Shown piece by piece: positions 1-9,107 of a DNA stretch of 64,000 bases. The stretch is from Alteromonas sp. CI.11.F.A3 (GTDB lineage: Bacteria > Pseudomonadota > Gammaproteobacteria > Enterobacterales > Alteromonadaceae), in assembly GCF_032925565.1 (NCBI RefSeq), contig NZ_CP136708.1:3162001-3226000 (forward strand). Reading direction: 5' to 3'. The notes below the pieces were generated by a model. It had not been told where the DNA came from, made no database searches, and saw only the letters and a program-made list of their open reading frames with translations. Every line of letters starts with the position of its first letter. Position 1 is the stretch's first letter. The position numbers and the translations under genes are program-made.

Positions 1-925
1 TATATCCCTCAAGTTCTACTTTATTCCAAGTAGGTAAACTGGTGTACGAATCGAACTTTGAATCAGGCACTGGCGCGTCGGTCAAAATACTGGGGATAAG
101 ACGATAGCCACCTTTTGCATTCGAGGTATCTTCGGTTTTATCCCAGCCGAAACGGAAAAATAAATCATCACTAGCGTGTACTTCTAGCGTAAGGCGCGCT
201 GCCCATAAGTCTTTGTTGTAGTTTTCTTTGTCTTGGCCGTCTAAAGCGCTAACTAAGTATTCACCAAAACCGTCGCGGTTTAAATTAGCGTACCCTACGC
301 CCAAATACACAGTATCTTCTACTAATGGAATTTGCCCGGTGACTTTTAGATCCCGCTGGCTGTAACTACCAAGCGTAGCTTGCACGTTTAACTGGGTTTC
401 CCCTGACATCTCTTTGGTGACATATTTAACGGCCCCACCAATAGTATTTTTGCCATAAAGTGTGCCCTGCGGCCCGCGTAATACCTCTATGCGCTGTACA
501 TCTAATAAATCGAGTACTGCACCTTGTGGGCGAGCGATGTAAACATCGTCAACGTAAATCCCTACACCAGGCTCGTATCCCCAAAGCGGATCTTGCTGAC
601 CTAAACCACGAATGAACGCCGTTAACGTAGAGTTAGTACCACGGCTGGTTTGCAATGTAGTGTTAGGTGAAAACTGCTGAACTTCAGTGAGTACGCTAAT
701 GCCCTTTTCGGCTAATTCAACAGCCCCAATAGAGGTGATAGCCACAGGGGTTTCCTGCAACGACTCAACGGTTTTTCGTGCGGTAACTTCAATACGTTCT
801 AGTTTGCCTTTATCGTCAGCATCAGCGTCTTGAGCAAAGGTAGAAGGTGAAATCAACAGTGCGCTCGCAACAGCAGCTGCACAGATAGAGCGAGGGTAAC
901 GCTGCATGTGTGTAGTGAGTGACAT
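1..925 (-). CDS. TonB-dependent outer-membrane receptor (N-terminal part; continues beyond the left edge)
   Basis: The minus strand is open from an ATG at 925 to the window edge, giving about 308 residues of a larger protein. Residues 1-31 form a signal peptide ending in a cleavable-looking STFAQD. A plug domain follows, with the early motif ERIEVTARK, then GVGIYVDDVYIARPQG and the strongly conserved VLRGPQGTLYGKNTIGGAV. After it come the first strands of the beta-barrel, alternating in pattern with many aromatic residues. Such receptors import ligands across the outer membrane using TonB energy. The gene diverges from the permease/PHB depolymerase cluster across a 270-bp gap, so its ligand may be 3-hydroxybutyrate oligomers; that is inference from neighbours only. 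The plug sequence resembles the substrate-scavenging receptors common in Alteromonadales more than a classical siderophore receptor, but sequence alone does not settle the ligand. Confidence 0.93.
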   Translation of the reverse strand, partial: MSLTTHMQRYPRSICAAAVASALLISPSTFAQDADADDKGKLERIEVTARKTVESLQETPVAITSIGAVELAEKGISVLTEVQQFSPNTTLQTSRGTNSTLTAFIRGLGQQDPLWGYEPGVGIYVDDVYIARPQGAVLDLLDVQRIEVLRGPQGTLYGKNTIGGAVKYVTKEMSGETQLNVQATLGSYSQRDLKVTGQIPLVEDTVYLGVGYANLNRDGFGEYLVSALDGQDKENYNKDLWAARLTLEVHASDDLFFRFGWDKTEDTSNAKGGYRLIPSILTDAPVPDSKFDSYTSLPTWNKVELEGY

Positions 926-1195
926 AATGTGTCCTTTTTAGTTCTAAATTATCGTTACTGTCGGATGTAATGCCTGCGGTCGAACTTTACTCTAGGTAAT
1001 TTTACCCTTGCCGTATGTAGTACCATCGTACTATGTGAATTTAGCGCCACTACCGTCACACTTTAGCCCTAGGACATGACTTCACCAATCATTAATTGAT
1101 ATAAAAAGCCATGACTTACAGCTACATAAACGCAATATAAACATAAACTTAACTGTTCTGGAGAATCTGCGGTCACAGATTTCTAAGGAAAAATA

Positions 1196-2494
1196 ATGAT
1201 GTTAAGTATGATTGGTCTGGTAGGCGGACTCGTATTATTAATTGTGTTAACCATTCGGGGAATGAACCTTTTCATTGCAGCCCCCTTATGTGCACTGGTT
1301 GTGGCGTTAACCAACGGCATGTCTGTTTTTATTGGTGATATAAATTTTGTTGAAACCTACATGAGTGGGTTTTCAGGCTTTATCGCCGCATGGTTTTTTA
1401 TGTTTTTGCTTGGTGCTTTATTTGGCAAATTCATGGAAGACAGTGGCGCAGCCGATTCCGTCTCTCGTTGGATAATACAACGTATTGGGTACAAACAGGC
1501 TGTGTTAGCAGTGGTGCTGGCTTGCGCTATTTTAACTTACGGGGGCGTGAGCGTTTTTGTTGTCGCCTTCTCGGTTTATCCTATGGCAGTAAGCTTATTT
1601 AAAGATGCTAACTTACCGCGCCGTTTCATACCCGCCGCCATGGCATTTGGCTCGGTCACCTTTACCATGACCTCTGCCGGCTCACCAGAAATCCAAAATT
1701 GGATCCCCATTAAGTATTTAGGCACCTCGCCCTTCGCTGCATGGGAAGTAAGCTTAGTGGTTGCTATTTTCATGGCAGTGCTTGGTTACTGGTGGTTGGC
1801 GAAAATGATCCGCAAAGCGATAGCCAATGGCGAAGAATTTGAAGCACGAATTACCGACCCTGAAATACGCGAACGAGACTACCCTCACCCACTTACCGGC
1901 ATTATTCCCTTGCTTGTGGTGCTATGTATTTCCTTCTTTTTACACGAAGCACTAGCACAACTTGCGCTTATTGTAGCCTTAGGGGGCGGTGTGCTTACCT
2001 TGCTAATAATAAACCACGCCCACTTTCACAATTTACAAGCGGCGATTAACACCGGCACAACCGGCGCGCTGGTAGCCATTGGCAATACCGCGGCTGTGGT
2101 CGGGTTTGGTTCAATCGCCAAAAACACCGAGGCATTTCAGCAAACGGTAACCTTAATGACGCAAATCCCTGGCAACGAGTTAATTGGCGCTGCTATTGCG
2201 ATTAGTGTAATAGCAGGCTTAACCGGCTCGGCATCTGGCGGGCAAGCCATTGCGCTGCCACTACTTGCACCACATTATCTCGACCAAGGTGTGCAACCAG
2301 AACAATTACACCGTATTGTTTCTATCTCTTCTGGTGCGCTAGATTCACTGCCTCATAACGGGTATGTTGTCACCACAATTCGCGCTATATGTCATGAAAC
2401 GCATAAGGCAGCCTACGGTGCAGTCGCAGCATTAACCGTAGTCGTACCGGTTATAGGGCTAGCACTTGCCATTGGCCTATTCAGCGTGTTTTAG
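1196..2494 (+). CDS. GntP-family permease, probably for 3-hydroxybutyrate or a related hydroxy-acid
   Basis: A 432-residue, very hydrophobic protein with about a dozen membrane segments and the layout of the GntP (gluconate:H+ symporter) family, including the Gly/Ser-rich stretch GLTGSASGGQAIALPLLAP near residue 345 and SSGALDSLPHNGYV near residue 380. The ATG at 1196 has AAGGA at 1185-1189; a second ATG follows at 1199. It is the first gene of a plus-strand run followed at 12 bp by a MetX-like esterase, then a PHB depolymerase and a 3-hydroxybutyrate dehydrogenase. GntP relatives are known to carry various sugar acids and hydroxy-acids. The neighbours suggest inner-membrane uptake of 3-hydroxybutyrate, which is inference. 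Confidence 0.88.
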   Translation: MMLSMIGLVGGLVLLIVLTIRGMNLFIAAPLCALVVALTNGMSVFIGDINFVETYMSGFSGFIAAWFFMFLLGALFGKFMEDSGAADSVSRWIIQRIGYKQAVLAVVLACAILTYGGVSVFVVAFSVYPMAVSLFKDANLPRRFIPAAMAFGSVTFTMTSAGSPEIQNWIPIKYLGTSPFAAWEVSLVVAIFMAVLGYWWLAKMIRKAIANGEEFEARITDPEIRERDYPHPLTGIIPLLVVLCISFFLHEALAQLALIVALGGGVLTLLIINHAHFHNLQAAINTGTTGALVAIGNTAAVVGFGSIAKNTEAFQQTVTLMTQIPGNELIGAAIAISVIAGLTGSASGGQAIALPLLAPHYLDQGVQPEQLHRIVSISSGALDSLPHNGYVVTTIRAICHETHKAAYGAVAALTVVVPVIGLALAIGLFSVF

Positions 2495-2506
2495 ATAAGG
2501 ATTTCC

Positions 2507-3820
2507 ATGAAACTAAAAATAGCTTTTTTATATTGTACTTTGCTGGCGTTGCCGCTGATTACTACAACAGCGTGCAGTGCTAATGTGGCGAATTCTGCCA
2601 ATTCAGCTTTCACTGAATCAGTGAAGTCTATCGCCACAACTAATGGGGCAAATACTGCTGATACAAGCATAGAAACAAATCAACCAACGCTGATTACGAA
2701 GAAAGAAACGTTCTCAATAGAAAGCTTCACCACATTTGGTGGCAAAACCATTAATAACCTGAAAGTGGGTTGGGAAGCCTATGGGCAATTAAATACAGAT
2801 AAGAGCAATGTTGTTCTTATTACTCACCATTTTTCGGGCACGTCTCATGCGGCGGGTGTATATGAAGAAAAAGATAAAAAAACAAGCCCTAACACAGGCT
2901 ATTGGGATGCGTTAATTGGCCCTGGCAAAGCCATTGATACGGATATCTATTACGTTGTCAGTGTAGACAGTTTAGTGAATTTAAACGCCTATGATAAAAA
3001 TGTTGTTACCACAGGTCCCGCTACTATTAACCCCGAAACCGGTAAGCCTTGGGGACTAGATTTCCCCGTGGTGACAATCCGCGACTTCGTAAATGTGCAA
3101 AAGGCGCTACTGGAAAGCTTAGGTATACAAACACTGCATGCGGTGGTTGGCCCTTCTATGGGGTCGATGCAGGCTATCGATTGGGCTAGTGCTTACCCAG
3201 ACTGGGTGCCAAGAATGATATCGGTTATTGGCACGGCTGGAAGCGATGCGTGGACAACCGCCGCGCTCTCTCACTGGGCGATGCCTATTCGATTAGATGC
3301 TAACTGGCATGAAGGCAGCTACTCTCGACAAAACCAACCCACTGAAGGGCTTGTAGCGTCTTTAATGATGATTACCCAACATGCGTTGTACCCCACGTAT
3401 TTTAACCAACAAGGTAATAAACTAGGATATCAAGCTGTGGAGCAAGCGCCGTTAGAGCACATTAACGCTCAGCACTCTATTGTGAAATGGTTAGAAAAAC
3501 GCGCGCGCCAACGTGCTGAAAAAATGGATGCAAACCACCTTCTTTATTTAGTCCGCGCCTGCCAATTGTTTGTAGCTGGTCATGGTAATAGCTTGAAAGC
3601 AGGGCTTGAAAATATTCAAGCCGAAACTTTGTTCTTACCGGCATCCACCGATTTGTTACTTATGCCTTATTTAGCCGAGTCAGCTCACAATCAACTCAAA
3701 GGCTTAGGGAAAAAAAGCGAACTGGAAACACTGAATGGCCCCTTCGGACACCTTGAAGGAATTGTAAACGTGCAAGCCGAAGGCGAGCGCATTGCCGCTT
3801 TTCTTTCAAGCGCCTTATAA
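2507..3820 (+). CDS. MetX-like alpha/beta-hydrolase, putative esterase, probable lipoprotein
   Basis: This 437-residue protein has an N-terminal hydrophobic segment followed by TTTACSAN, a plausible lipobox with the lipidated Cys at about residue 23. A Ser/Asn/Thr-rich linker comes next, then an alpha/beta-hydrolase domain related to homoserine O-acetyltransferase. Visible elements are THHFSGTSHAAG (oxyanion region), the nucleophile elbow VVGPSMGSMQAIDW, an acid-bearing ASTDLLLMP and a C-terminal GPFGHLEG with the likely catalytic His. Export makes a methionine-biosynthesis role unlikely; it fits the group of exported MetX-like esterases. Position between a GntP permease and a PHB depolymerase suggests hydrolysis of 3-hydroxybutyrate oligomers in the periplasm or at the outer membrane. 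That substrate is inference; the fold assignment is firm. Confidence 0.82.
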   Translation: MKLKIAFLYCTLLALPLITTTACSANVANSANSAFTESVKSIATTNGANTADTSIETNQPTLITKKETFSIESFTTFGGKTINNLKVGWEAYGQLNTDKSNVVLITHHFSGTSHAAGVYEEKDKKTSPNTGYWDALIGPGKAIDTDIYYVVSVDSLVNLNAYDKNVVTTGPATINPETGKPWGLDFPVVTIRDFVNVQKALLESLGIQTLHAVVGPSMGSMQAIDWASAYPDWVPRMISVIGTAGSDAWTTAALSHWAMPIRLDANWHEGSYSRQNQPTEGLVASLMMITQHALYPTYFNQQGNKLGYQAVEQAPLEHINAQHSIVKWLEKRARQRAEKMDANHLLYLVRACQLFVAGHGNSLKAGLENIQAETLFLPASTDLLLMPYLAESAHNQLKGLGKKSELETLNGPFGHLEGIVNVQAEGERIAAFLSSAL

Positions 3821-3894
3821 ATACTAAAAAATGAACCGTTTAAATATGTGCAATGCTTACCAGCCAATCAAGCATTTAACTGTAGGAACCTGTT

Positions 3895-4953
3895 ATGAAA
3901 ACAACTTATAAAATACTGGCCAGCGTTTGTGCGCTTTACAGTAGCGTAGTGTTATCCAGCTCGGCTAATTCAGGCAATGGCCTACCACCGCTAAATCTTG
4001 ATGTTGAGCAAGCTACGGTATCTGGCCTTTCTTCTGGTGGATACATGGCCACGCAGTTTCATATTGCACATAGCGACTGGGTGAAAGGCGCAGGTATTAT
4101 TGCTGCAGGGCCTTATTATTGCGCGCAAAATGATATTACCACTGCATTAAACCAATGCGTAAATAAGGTAGATACGCCAATCAACCTAGATGCACTTTCC
4201 AGCGTTGCCGTAGACTATGCAAGCGAAGGCAGCATTGCGCCTTTAACGGGCCTTAAAGATGCCAAAGTATGGTTATTTCACGGTACTAACGATGTGCGAG
4301 TAACAGCACAAGCCAGCGATTTACTGTACCGCCAATACCAAAATTGGACAGACACTCAAAATATTGTGTACGTGAACGATCAAAGCGCAGCACACCACTT
4401 CCCTACCTTGAAAGAAGGCAGTAATTGCAGCGTTTCAGAAAGCCCTTTTATTGGTAACTGTAATTACGATGCAGCGGGCAGTATGTTAAATCACCTGTTA
4501 CCCAACTTAACCGCACCCGACGATACCGTTTCAGGCAAGGTTTACACTATTTCTCAGCAAAAGCTTTCAGGAAGCGATGGCGAAACCTTGGCCGAAAAAG
4601 GATTTGTTTTTGTACCCGAAAACTGTGCAGAAGGTGAATCGTGCAGCTTACATATTAGTTTTCATGGCTGTAATCAATATGCCGAAGTGGTTGGCGATAG
4701 CTATGTAACAAAAACCGGTATCAATCGTTGGGCCGATGATAACAATATCGTTGTGTTGTACCCGCAAACTAAAAGATCGTTATTTATGCCATTAAACCCA
4801 CAAGGTTGCTGGGATTGGTGGGGCTATTCTTCAGATGATTATGCAAATCGAAAAGGCGCTCAAATTTCTGCTGTTACTAATATGATTAAAGGGATTAACA
4901 CAGGCGCTGCCAATAAAACAACGATGAATACAGGAACGGCAAACAATGACTAA
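3895..4953 (+). CDS. Secreted PHB depolymerase-family esterase
   Basis: A 352-residue protein with a signal peptide (residues 1-25) and a single catalytic domain of the PHB depolymerase esterase family. The lipase box reads SGLSSGGYMA near residue 46, the Asp lies in HGTNDVRV near residue 130, and the likely catalytic His is in AAHHFPT near residue 163. HISFHGCNQY near residue 250 is the oxyanion-associated HGC motif, followed by the Trp-rich GCWDWWGY. Paired cysteines suggest disulfides, as expected outside the cytoplasm. No separate polymer-binding or fibronectin-like domain follows, so it resembles short single-domain depolymerases. It overlaps the next gene by 8 bp, so coupling with 3-hydroxybutyrate dehydrogenase is likely. 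It should cut extracellular poly-3-hydroxybutyrate to short oligomers or monomers. Confidence 0.9.
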   Translation: MKTTYKILASVCALYSSVVLSSSANSGNGLPPLNLDVEQATVSGLSSGGYMATQFHIAHSDWVKGAGIIAAGPYYCAQNDITTALNQCVNKVDTPINLDALSSVAVDYASEGSIAPLTGLKDAKVWLFHGTNDVRVTAQASDLLYRQYQNWTDTQNIVYVNDQSAAHHFPTLKEGSNCSVSESPFIGNCNYDAAGSMLNHLLPNLTAPDDTVSGKVYTISQQKLSGSDGETLAEKGFVFVPENCAEGESCSLHISFHGCNQYAEVVGDSYVTKTGINRWADDNNIVVLYPQTKRSLFMPLNPQGCWDWWGYSSDDYANRKGAQISAVTNMIKGINTGAANKTTMNTGTANND

Positions 4954-5713
4954 GCGAACCGTATTTATAACTGGTGGTGCAAGCGGTATTGGCTTTGGTA
5001 TAGCACAAGCCATGTCGAAAGCGGGGCATCATGTGATTATAGCTGATATTAATGAACAAGCTGCACAGCGCGCTGCGAACGATATTCTAAAAGAAGGTGG
5101 CAGTGCCAGTGCTATTGAGGTTGATGTGTGCAATGCTCAGCAAGTGGCGGCTTTACCCGACTTGCTCGAGGGGCAAAAAGTAGATGTATTGATTAACAAC
5201 GCCGGTATTCAGCATGTCTCACGCATTGAAGACTTCCCAAGCGAAAAATGGCAGCAATTAATTAATATAATGCTGGTTGGCCCCGCGCTTTTAACCCAAG
5301 CGTTTTTACCTGGCATGCGAGAGCTAAACTTTGGCCGAATTATCAACATTGGTTCAATTCACTCCCTGGTGGCCTCCCCTTATAAATCGGCTTACGTGGC
5401 AGCAAAGCATGGCCTACTAGGGTTTGCTAAAACTATCGCCCTTGAAACCGGCGACTGTGATGTCACTATCAACACCCTTTGTCCGGCTTATGTTAAAACA
5501 CCGCTGGTCGAAAAGCAGATTGCCTCACAGGCCAAAGAAAACAACTTTACAGAAGAGGAAGTGATCAACAAAATAATGCTTGAGCCCATGCCTAAAAAAC
5601 AGTTTATTAGCGTAGATGAGTTGGCGGACACGGCGGCATTTTTAATGTCGGATAGTGCACGTAATATTACTGGCCAAACTATGGTACTGGATGGTGGCTG
5701 GACAGCCCGATAA
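4946..5713 (+). CDS. bdhA: 3-hydroxybutyrate dehydrogenase (SDR family)
   Basis: A 255-residue classical short-chain dehydrogenase oxidising (R)-3-hydroxybutyrate to acetoacetate with NAD+. The Rossmann motif is TGGASGIGFGIA (about residues 9-20), NNAG sits near residue 86, and the catalytic Ser-Tyr-Lys are in GSIHSLVASPYKSAYVAAKH (about residues 138-157). CPAYVKTPLVEKQI near residue 183 is a segment characteristic of 3-hydroxybutyrate dehydrogenases, and the C-terminus GQTMVLDGGW is typical of SDRs. The ATG at 4946 lies 8 bp inside the preceding PHB depolymerase gene, which supports a single transcript. It closes the presumed PHB-utilisation pathway: depolymerase, esterase, permease, dehydrogenase. 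Confidence 0.93.
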   Translation: MTKRTVFITGGASGIGFGIAQAMSKAGHHVIIADINEQAAQRAANDILKEGGSASAIEVDVCNAQQVAALPDLLEGQKVDVLINNAGIQHVSRIEDFPSEKWQQLINIMLVGPALLTQAFLPGMRELNFGRIINIGSIHSLVASPYKSAYVAAKHGLLGFAKTIALETGDCDVTINTLCPAYVKTPLVEKQIASQAKENNFTEEEVINKIMLEPMPKKQFISVDELADTAAFLMSDSARNITGQTMVLDGGWTAR

Positions 5714-5748
5714 ACGTTGCGCTAAGGCTTTCCATTCGTAAAATATCT

Positions 5749-5789
5749 GTGCTAATGTCCTGACATCAGTAAGGAAAACACATTAGCAC
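5749..5789 (+). promoter_or_regulatory. Perfect 10-bp inverted repeat enclosing the nadK ribosome-binding site
   Basis: GTGCTAATGT (5749-5758) is exactly complementary to ACATTAGCAC (5780-5789), with a 21-nt loop containing AAGGA (5771-5775), the only good Shine-Dalgarno sequence before the nadK ATG at 5793. The hairpin would place the RBS in the loop and its 3' arm between RBS and start codon. There is no T-tract, so it is not an ordinary terminator for bdhA. A protein-binding palindrome is equally possible. Confidence 0.5.
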
Positions 5790-5792
5790 TAC

Positions 5793-6668
5793 ATGTCCTA
5801 TCAAACCGTTGCTTTAATCGGCAAACCTCAGCACGCTGCTACTCATGACAGCTTAAATCTTTTGGCTCAATACCTCACCGCAAAAGGCTGTGAATTATTG
5901 GTTGAAGAGAGTATTTCAAAAGAATTAGAAAGTGATAATCATCGCGCATGCAACTTAGTTACTATTGGTAAAGAAGCCGACCTTGCCGTAGTAGTAGGCG
6001 GTGATGGCAGTATGCTAGGTGCAGCAAGGGTATTAGCGCGCTTTGATATCCATGTGGTGGGCGTAAACCGAGGCAACTTAGGTTTTTTAACCGATATCCA
6101 CCCTGACGAAATTGTGCAGCAACTCGACCTTATTTTTGAAGGTGAATGCGTCGTTGAAAAACGCTTTCTACTAGATGTGGGTGTGTATCGTCATGAAAAA
6201 CTAAAAAGTAGCAATTCCGCGGTGAACGAAGTGGTTCTTCACCACGGTAAAGTTGCCCACATGATGGAATTCGAAATTTATATTGATGACCAATTTGTGT
6301 TCAGCCAACGCTCAGACGGCCTAATTGTGGCAACCCCGACTGGCTCTACCGCCTATTCACTGTCGGCAGGTGGCCCTATCATCATGCCCAAGCTTGATGC
6401 CCTTACGCTCGTGCCTATGTTTCCACATACATTGAGCAGCAGGCCAATTGTAGTCGATGCCGATAGTCAAGTGTCGATGAAGGTATCGAAAGTTAACAGC
6501 GACTCACTACAAATCAGCTGCGACAGCCACATTGTACTTCCTGTGCTTCCTGGCGATGAAATACGCATTAATAAAAGTGAAGATAAACTTTATTTAGTGC
6601 ATCCAAAGGGCTATAGCTACTTCAATGTACTGCGCAAAAAATTAGGCTGGGGTAGTAAGCTTTATTAA
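5793..6668 (+). CDS. nadK: NAD kinase
   Basis: A 291-residue ATP-NAD kinase that phosphorylates NAD+ to NADP+ in the cytosol. The diagnostic [12 protein letters not shown] occurs near residue 70, the NAD-binding [13 protein letters not shown] near residue 96, and [25 protein letters not shown] near residues 172-196. Length matches the E. coli enzyme. The start at 5793 fits the family N-terminus (ALIGKPQH corresponding to the IGIVGHPRH region of E. coli), and no in-frame start exists closer to the upstream RBS because TAG occurs at 5784. The AAGGA lies 17 nt upstream, unusually far, inside the loop of an inverted repeat. It is followed by recN and bamE, the gene order found in many gammaproteobacteria. 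Confidence 0.96.
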   Translation: MSYQTVALIGKPQHAATHDSLNLLAQYLTAKGCELLVEESISKELESDNHRACNLVTIGKEADLAVVVGGDGSMLGAARVLARFDIHVVGVNRGNLGFLTDIHPDEIVQQLDLIFEGECVVEKRFLLDVGVYRHEKLKSSNSAVNEVVLHHGKVAHMMEFEIYIDDQFVFSQRSDGLIVATPTGSTAYSLSAGGPIIMPKLDALTLVPMFPHTLSSRPIVVDADSQVSMKVSKVNSDSLQISCDSHIVLPVLPGDEIRINKSEDKLYLVHPKGYSYFNVLRKKLGWGSKLY

Positions 6669-6720
6669 GTAACACGGAAGAAGTAAATTAATTTTACCTA
6701 ACCTCTTTACATACTCAAAA

Positions 6721-6759
6721 TACTGTATATATTTACATATACTGTATAAACATCGAGTA
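6721..6759 (+). promoter_or_regulatory. Two tandem LexA (SOS) boxes upstream of recN
   Basis: TACTGTATATATTTACATAT (6721-6740) and TACTGTATAAACATCGAGTA (6740-6759) each match 16 of 20 positions of the E. coli LexA consensus, and each begins with an intact CTGTAT half-site. They end 5 bp before the recN ATG. Tandem SOS boxes in front of recN are known from E. coli, so strong damage-inducible control is expected. Confidence 0.8.
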
Positions 6760-6764
6760 TAGTT

Positions 6765-8450
6765 ATGTTAGCGCATCTTTCTATTAGTAACTTTGCAGTG
6801 GTTAAGCAACTTTCAGTTAATCTTGAAAAGGGGCTCACTGCCATCACTGGGGAAACCGGTGCCGGTAAGTCTATTGCCATTGACGCTTTGAGCCTATGCT
6901 TAGGCGAGCGAGCTGATGCCAACGCGGTAAGAAGCACCGCGCCTAAAGCAGAAATCATTGCTCATTTCGCATTGGCCACAAATGCGAATGCAAAGCGCTA
7001 TCTCGATGAACACGAACTTACCTCGGACGAGGATGAAAACAGCTGTTTCATTCGCAGAGTCATTTCAAAAGAAGGCCGCTCAAAAGCCTTTATTAATGGC
7101 ATTCCCGCGTCACTACAACAATTGAAAGGTTTAGGTCAGCATCTACTTGCTATACATGGCCAGAATACGCACCTTCAGCTTTTAAAAGAAGATTATCAAC
7201 GTCAGCTTGTTGATACTGTAGGTAACCACAAAGACAGCCTCTCAAATGTAAAACAGCACTATGCCTTATGGCGTGAAAAGCAAAAAATGTTGAGCGAACT
7301 ACAAGCGCAAGCTCAGCAGCGTGAAGACAGATTACAGCTGCTTACTTACCAAGTTAGAGAGTTAGACGAATTTGCCTTAGAAGACGGTGAGTTTTCAGAG
7401 CTTGAAACTGAACATAAGCGCCTAAGCAACGGGCAAAGTCTTTTAGAGCAGGCACAAACTAGCTTTTATCACTTGTACGAAAGTGACGAAGGCAATGCAC
7501 TGTCTATATTGCAAAATAGTATAGACCGTTTGGGTGAGCTTGAATCCCATGATGCGAGCTTGAGCCCCATTCTTGTTTTGTTAAATGAGGCAGCTATTCA
7601 AGTTGAAGAAGCGGCTGGGGAATTGCGCCATTATTGCGACGATTTAGAAATAGACCCACTTCGTTTACAACAAGTAGAAGCGCGCTATGCAAAAGCAATG
7701 GACTTAGCCCGTAAGCATAGTGTTATGCCAGAGGAATTATTTGCGCACCACCAAACCCTAGCCAGTGAGTTTGCTTCGTTGGGCGATCAAGAGTCTTTGT
7801 TAACCACGTTAGAAGATGAAGTAGATGAGCTGAAAGCACAGTATCTAAGCGAAACGAAAGTGTTATCAGAATGCAGGGTGAAAGCTGCAAACTATTTGGC
7901 AAGTGAAATTGAAATACAAATCCATCAGATGAACATGCCCCATGCGAAGGTAGCCATTGAGGTAAACTACGATGAGTTTAAAAAGCCATCAGCCTTGGGC
8001 CAAGATACGATTGAAATTAAAGTATCCACAAACCCAGGCCAAGCAGCGGACAAACTTGATAAAGTCGTATCTGGCGGTGAGCTTTCTAGGATAGGGTTAG
8101 CCATTCAAGTTATTGCCAGTGATAACCATGCTACGCCTACTATGATTTTCGATGAAGTAGATACGGGCATTAGCGGACCTACTGCATCTATTGTAGGAGG
8201 GCTACTTCGCCGCTTAGGCAAACAGGTACAGGTTATGTGTGTTACCCATTTACCTCAGGTTGCTGCTCAAGCGCATAACCAGCTCTTTGTTACCAAGCTT
8301 ACCGACGGTGAAAGTACTGAAACTCAAATGTTGGCGCTAACGAAACAAGATAGAGTGGATGAATTGGCTCGCTTGTTGGCTGGCGACAAAGTAACCAAAT
8401 CGGCGCTTGCTAACGCAAAAGAGTTATTGAAAAGCGCGCAATCGAACTAA
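6765..8450 (+). CDS. recN: DNA repair protein RecN (SMC-like ATPase)
   Basis: A 561-residue SMC-like ATPase acting in double-strand break repair. Walker A is GETGAGKS near residue 29; the N-terminal head continues through NGIPASLQQL and AIHGQNTHLQLL. Long Gln/Glu/Leu-rich coiled coils span about residues 160-380. The C-terminal head holds the signature VSGGELSRIG near residue 433 and Walker B TMIFDEVDTGISG near residue 461, followed by CVTHLPQVAAQA. Length is close to E. coli RecN. The start codon lies directly behind two LexA boxes with no strong Shine-Dalgarno, so uninduced translation may be low. It sits between nadK and bamE as in E. coli. Confidence 0.97.
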   Translation: MLAHLSISNFAVVKQLSVNLEKGLTAITGETGAGKSIAIDALSLCLGERADANAVRSTAPKAEIIAHFALATNANAKRYLDEHELTSDEDENSCFIRRVISKEGRSKAFINGIPASLQQLKGLGQHLLAIHGQNTHLQLLKEDYQRQLVDTVGNHKDSLSNVKQHYALWREKQKMLSELQAQAQQREDRLQLLTYQVRELDEFALEDGEFSELETEHKRLSNGQSLLEQAQTSFYHLYESDEGNALSILQNSIDRLGELESHDASLSPILVLLNEAAIQVEEAAGELRHYCDDLEIDPLRLQQVEARYAKAMDLARKHSVMPEELFAHHQTLASEFASLGDQESLLTTLEDEVDELKAQYLSETKVLSECRVKAANYLASEIEIQIHQMNMPHAKVAIEVNYDEFKKPSALGQDTIEIKVSTNPGQAADKLDKVVSGGELSRIGLAIQVIASDNHATPTMIFDEVDTGISGPTASIVGGLLRRLGKQVQVMCVTHLPQVAAQAHNQLFVTKLTDGESTETQMLALTKQDRVDELARLLAGDKVTKSALANAKELLKSAQSN

Positions 8451-8569
8451 AATGCAGTTGATTGGTCATACTTGTCGATGTAGCATGCCTTCGTGCTTAC
8501 ATTAACGCACCCCACCCGCCTTTATGCTGTTGGGTAACGAAGAAAAAGCAATACTGGACTGATTTACGC

Positions 8570-8926
8570 ATGAAGTTGCAACATTTATTAATAATTTTAG
8601 GTTTAACCCTTACATCAAGCGCTTGTTCTAACTGGATTTATCGTATTGATGTGCCTCAAGGTAACTTTCTCGATCAACGAGACGTTTCAAAACTACGCAT
8701 CGGCATGACTAAAGAACAAGTTATTTATGTACTTGGTAACCCAGTAGTACAAGATTCTTTCGATGATGATACTTGGTACTACGTTTACGATATGAAGCGC
8801 GGCATGAAAAAACGCGGTGAAGATTTCCAAAAGCAAATGGTTATTACATTTGAAGACGGCAAAGTAACGTCAGTAGAAGGTGACTTTGAACTGTCTGAAG
8901 ATTTTAATACGCCGCTAGACAGTTAA
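8570..8926 (+). CDS. bamE: Outer-membrane assembly lipoprotein BamE
   Basis: The real start is taken as the ATG at 8570, giving 118 residues that begin with a lipoprotein signal peptide ending in LTSSAC (lipidated Cys near residue 19). The longer open frame from 8462 would bury this signal. The SmpA/OmlA domain is clear: YRIDVPQGNFLDQRDVSKL, then LRIGMTKEQVIYVLGNPVV and DTWYYVYDMKRG. BamE is an accessory lipoprotein of the BAM complex that inserts beta-barrel proteins in the outer membrane. Its position after recN matches E. coli. The acidic C-terminal tail is short. Confidence 0.95.
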   Translation: MKLQHLLIILGLTLTSSACSNWIYRIDVPQGNFLDQRDVSKLRIGMTKEQVIYVLGNPVVQDSFDDDTWYYVYDMKRGMKKRGEDFQKQMVITFEDGKVTSVEGDFELSEDFNTPLDS

Positions 8927-9107
8927 GTAGCAATAAAGTTATGTACCAATAAACTTGGGTACAAAAAACTACCTAACGATATATAGCGAAGGAGCTTTTG
9001 TTTATGAACAGATTGCTCCTAGCTTGATATTGTTTTACTCAAGTTGCTTTACACAAGTTTCTCCCCTCGATTAATCTGTAACCCTCGCACGTTAAAGGAA
9101 TATATTA

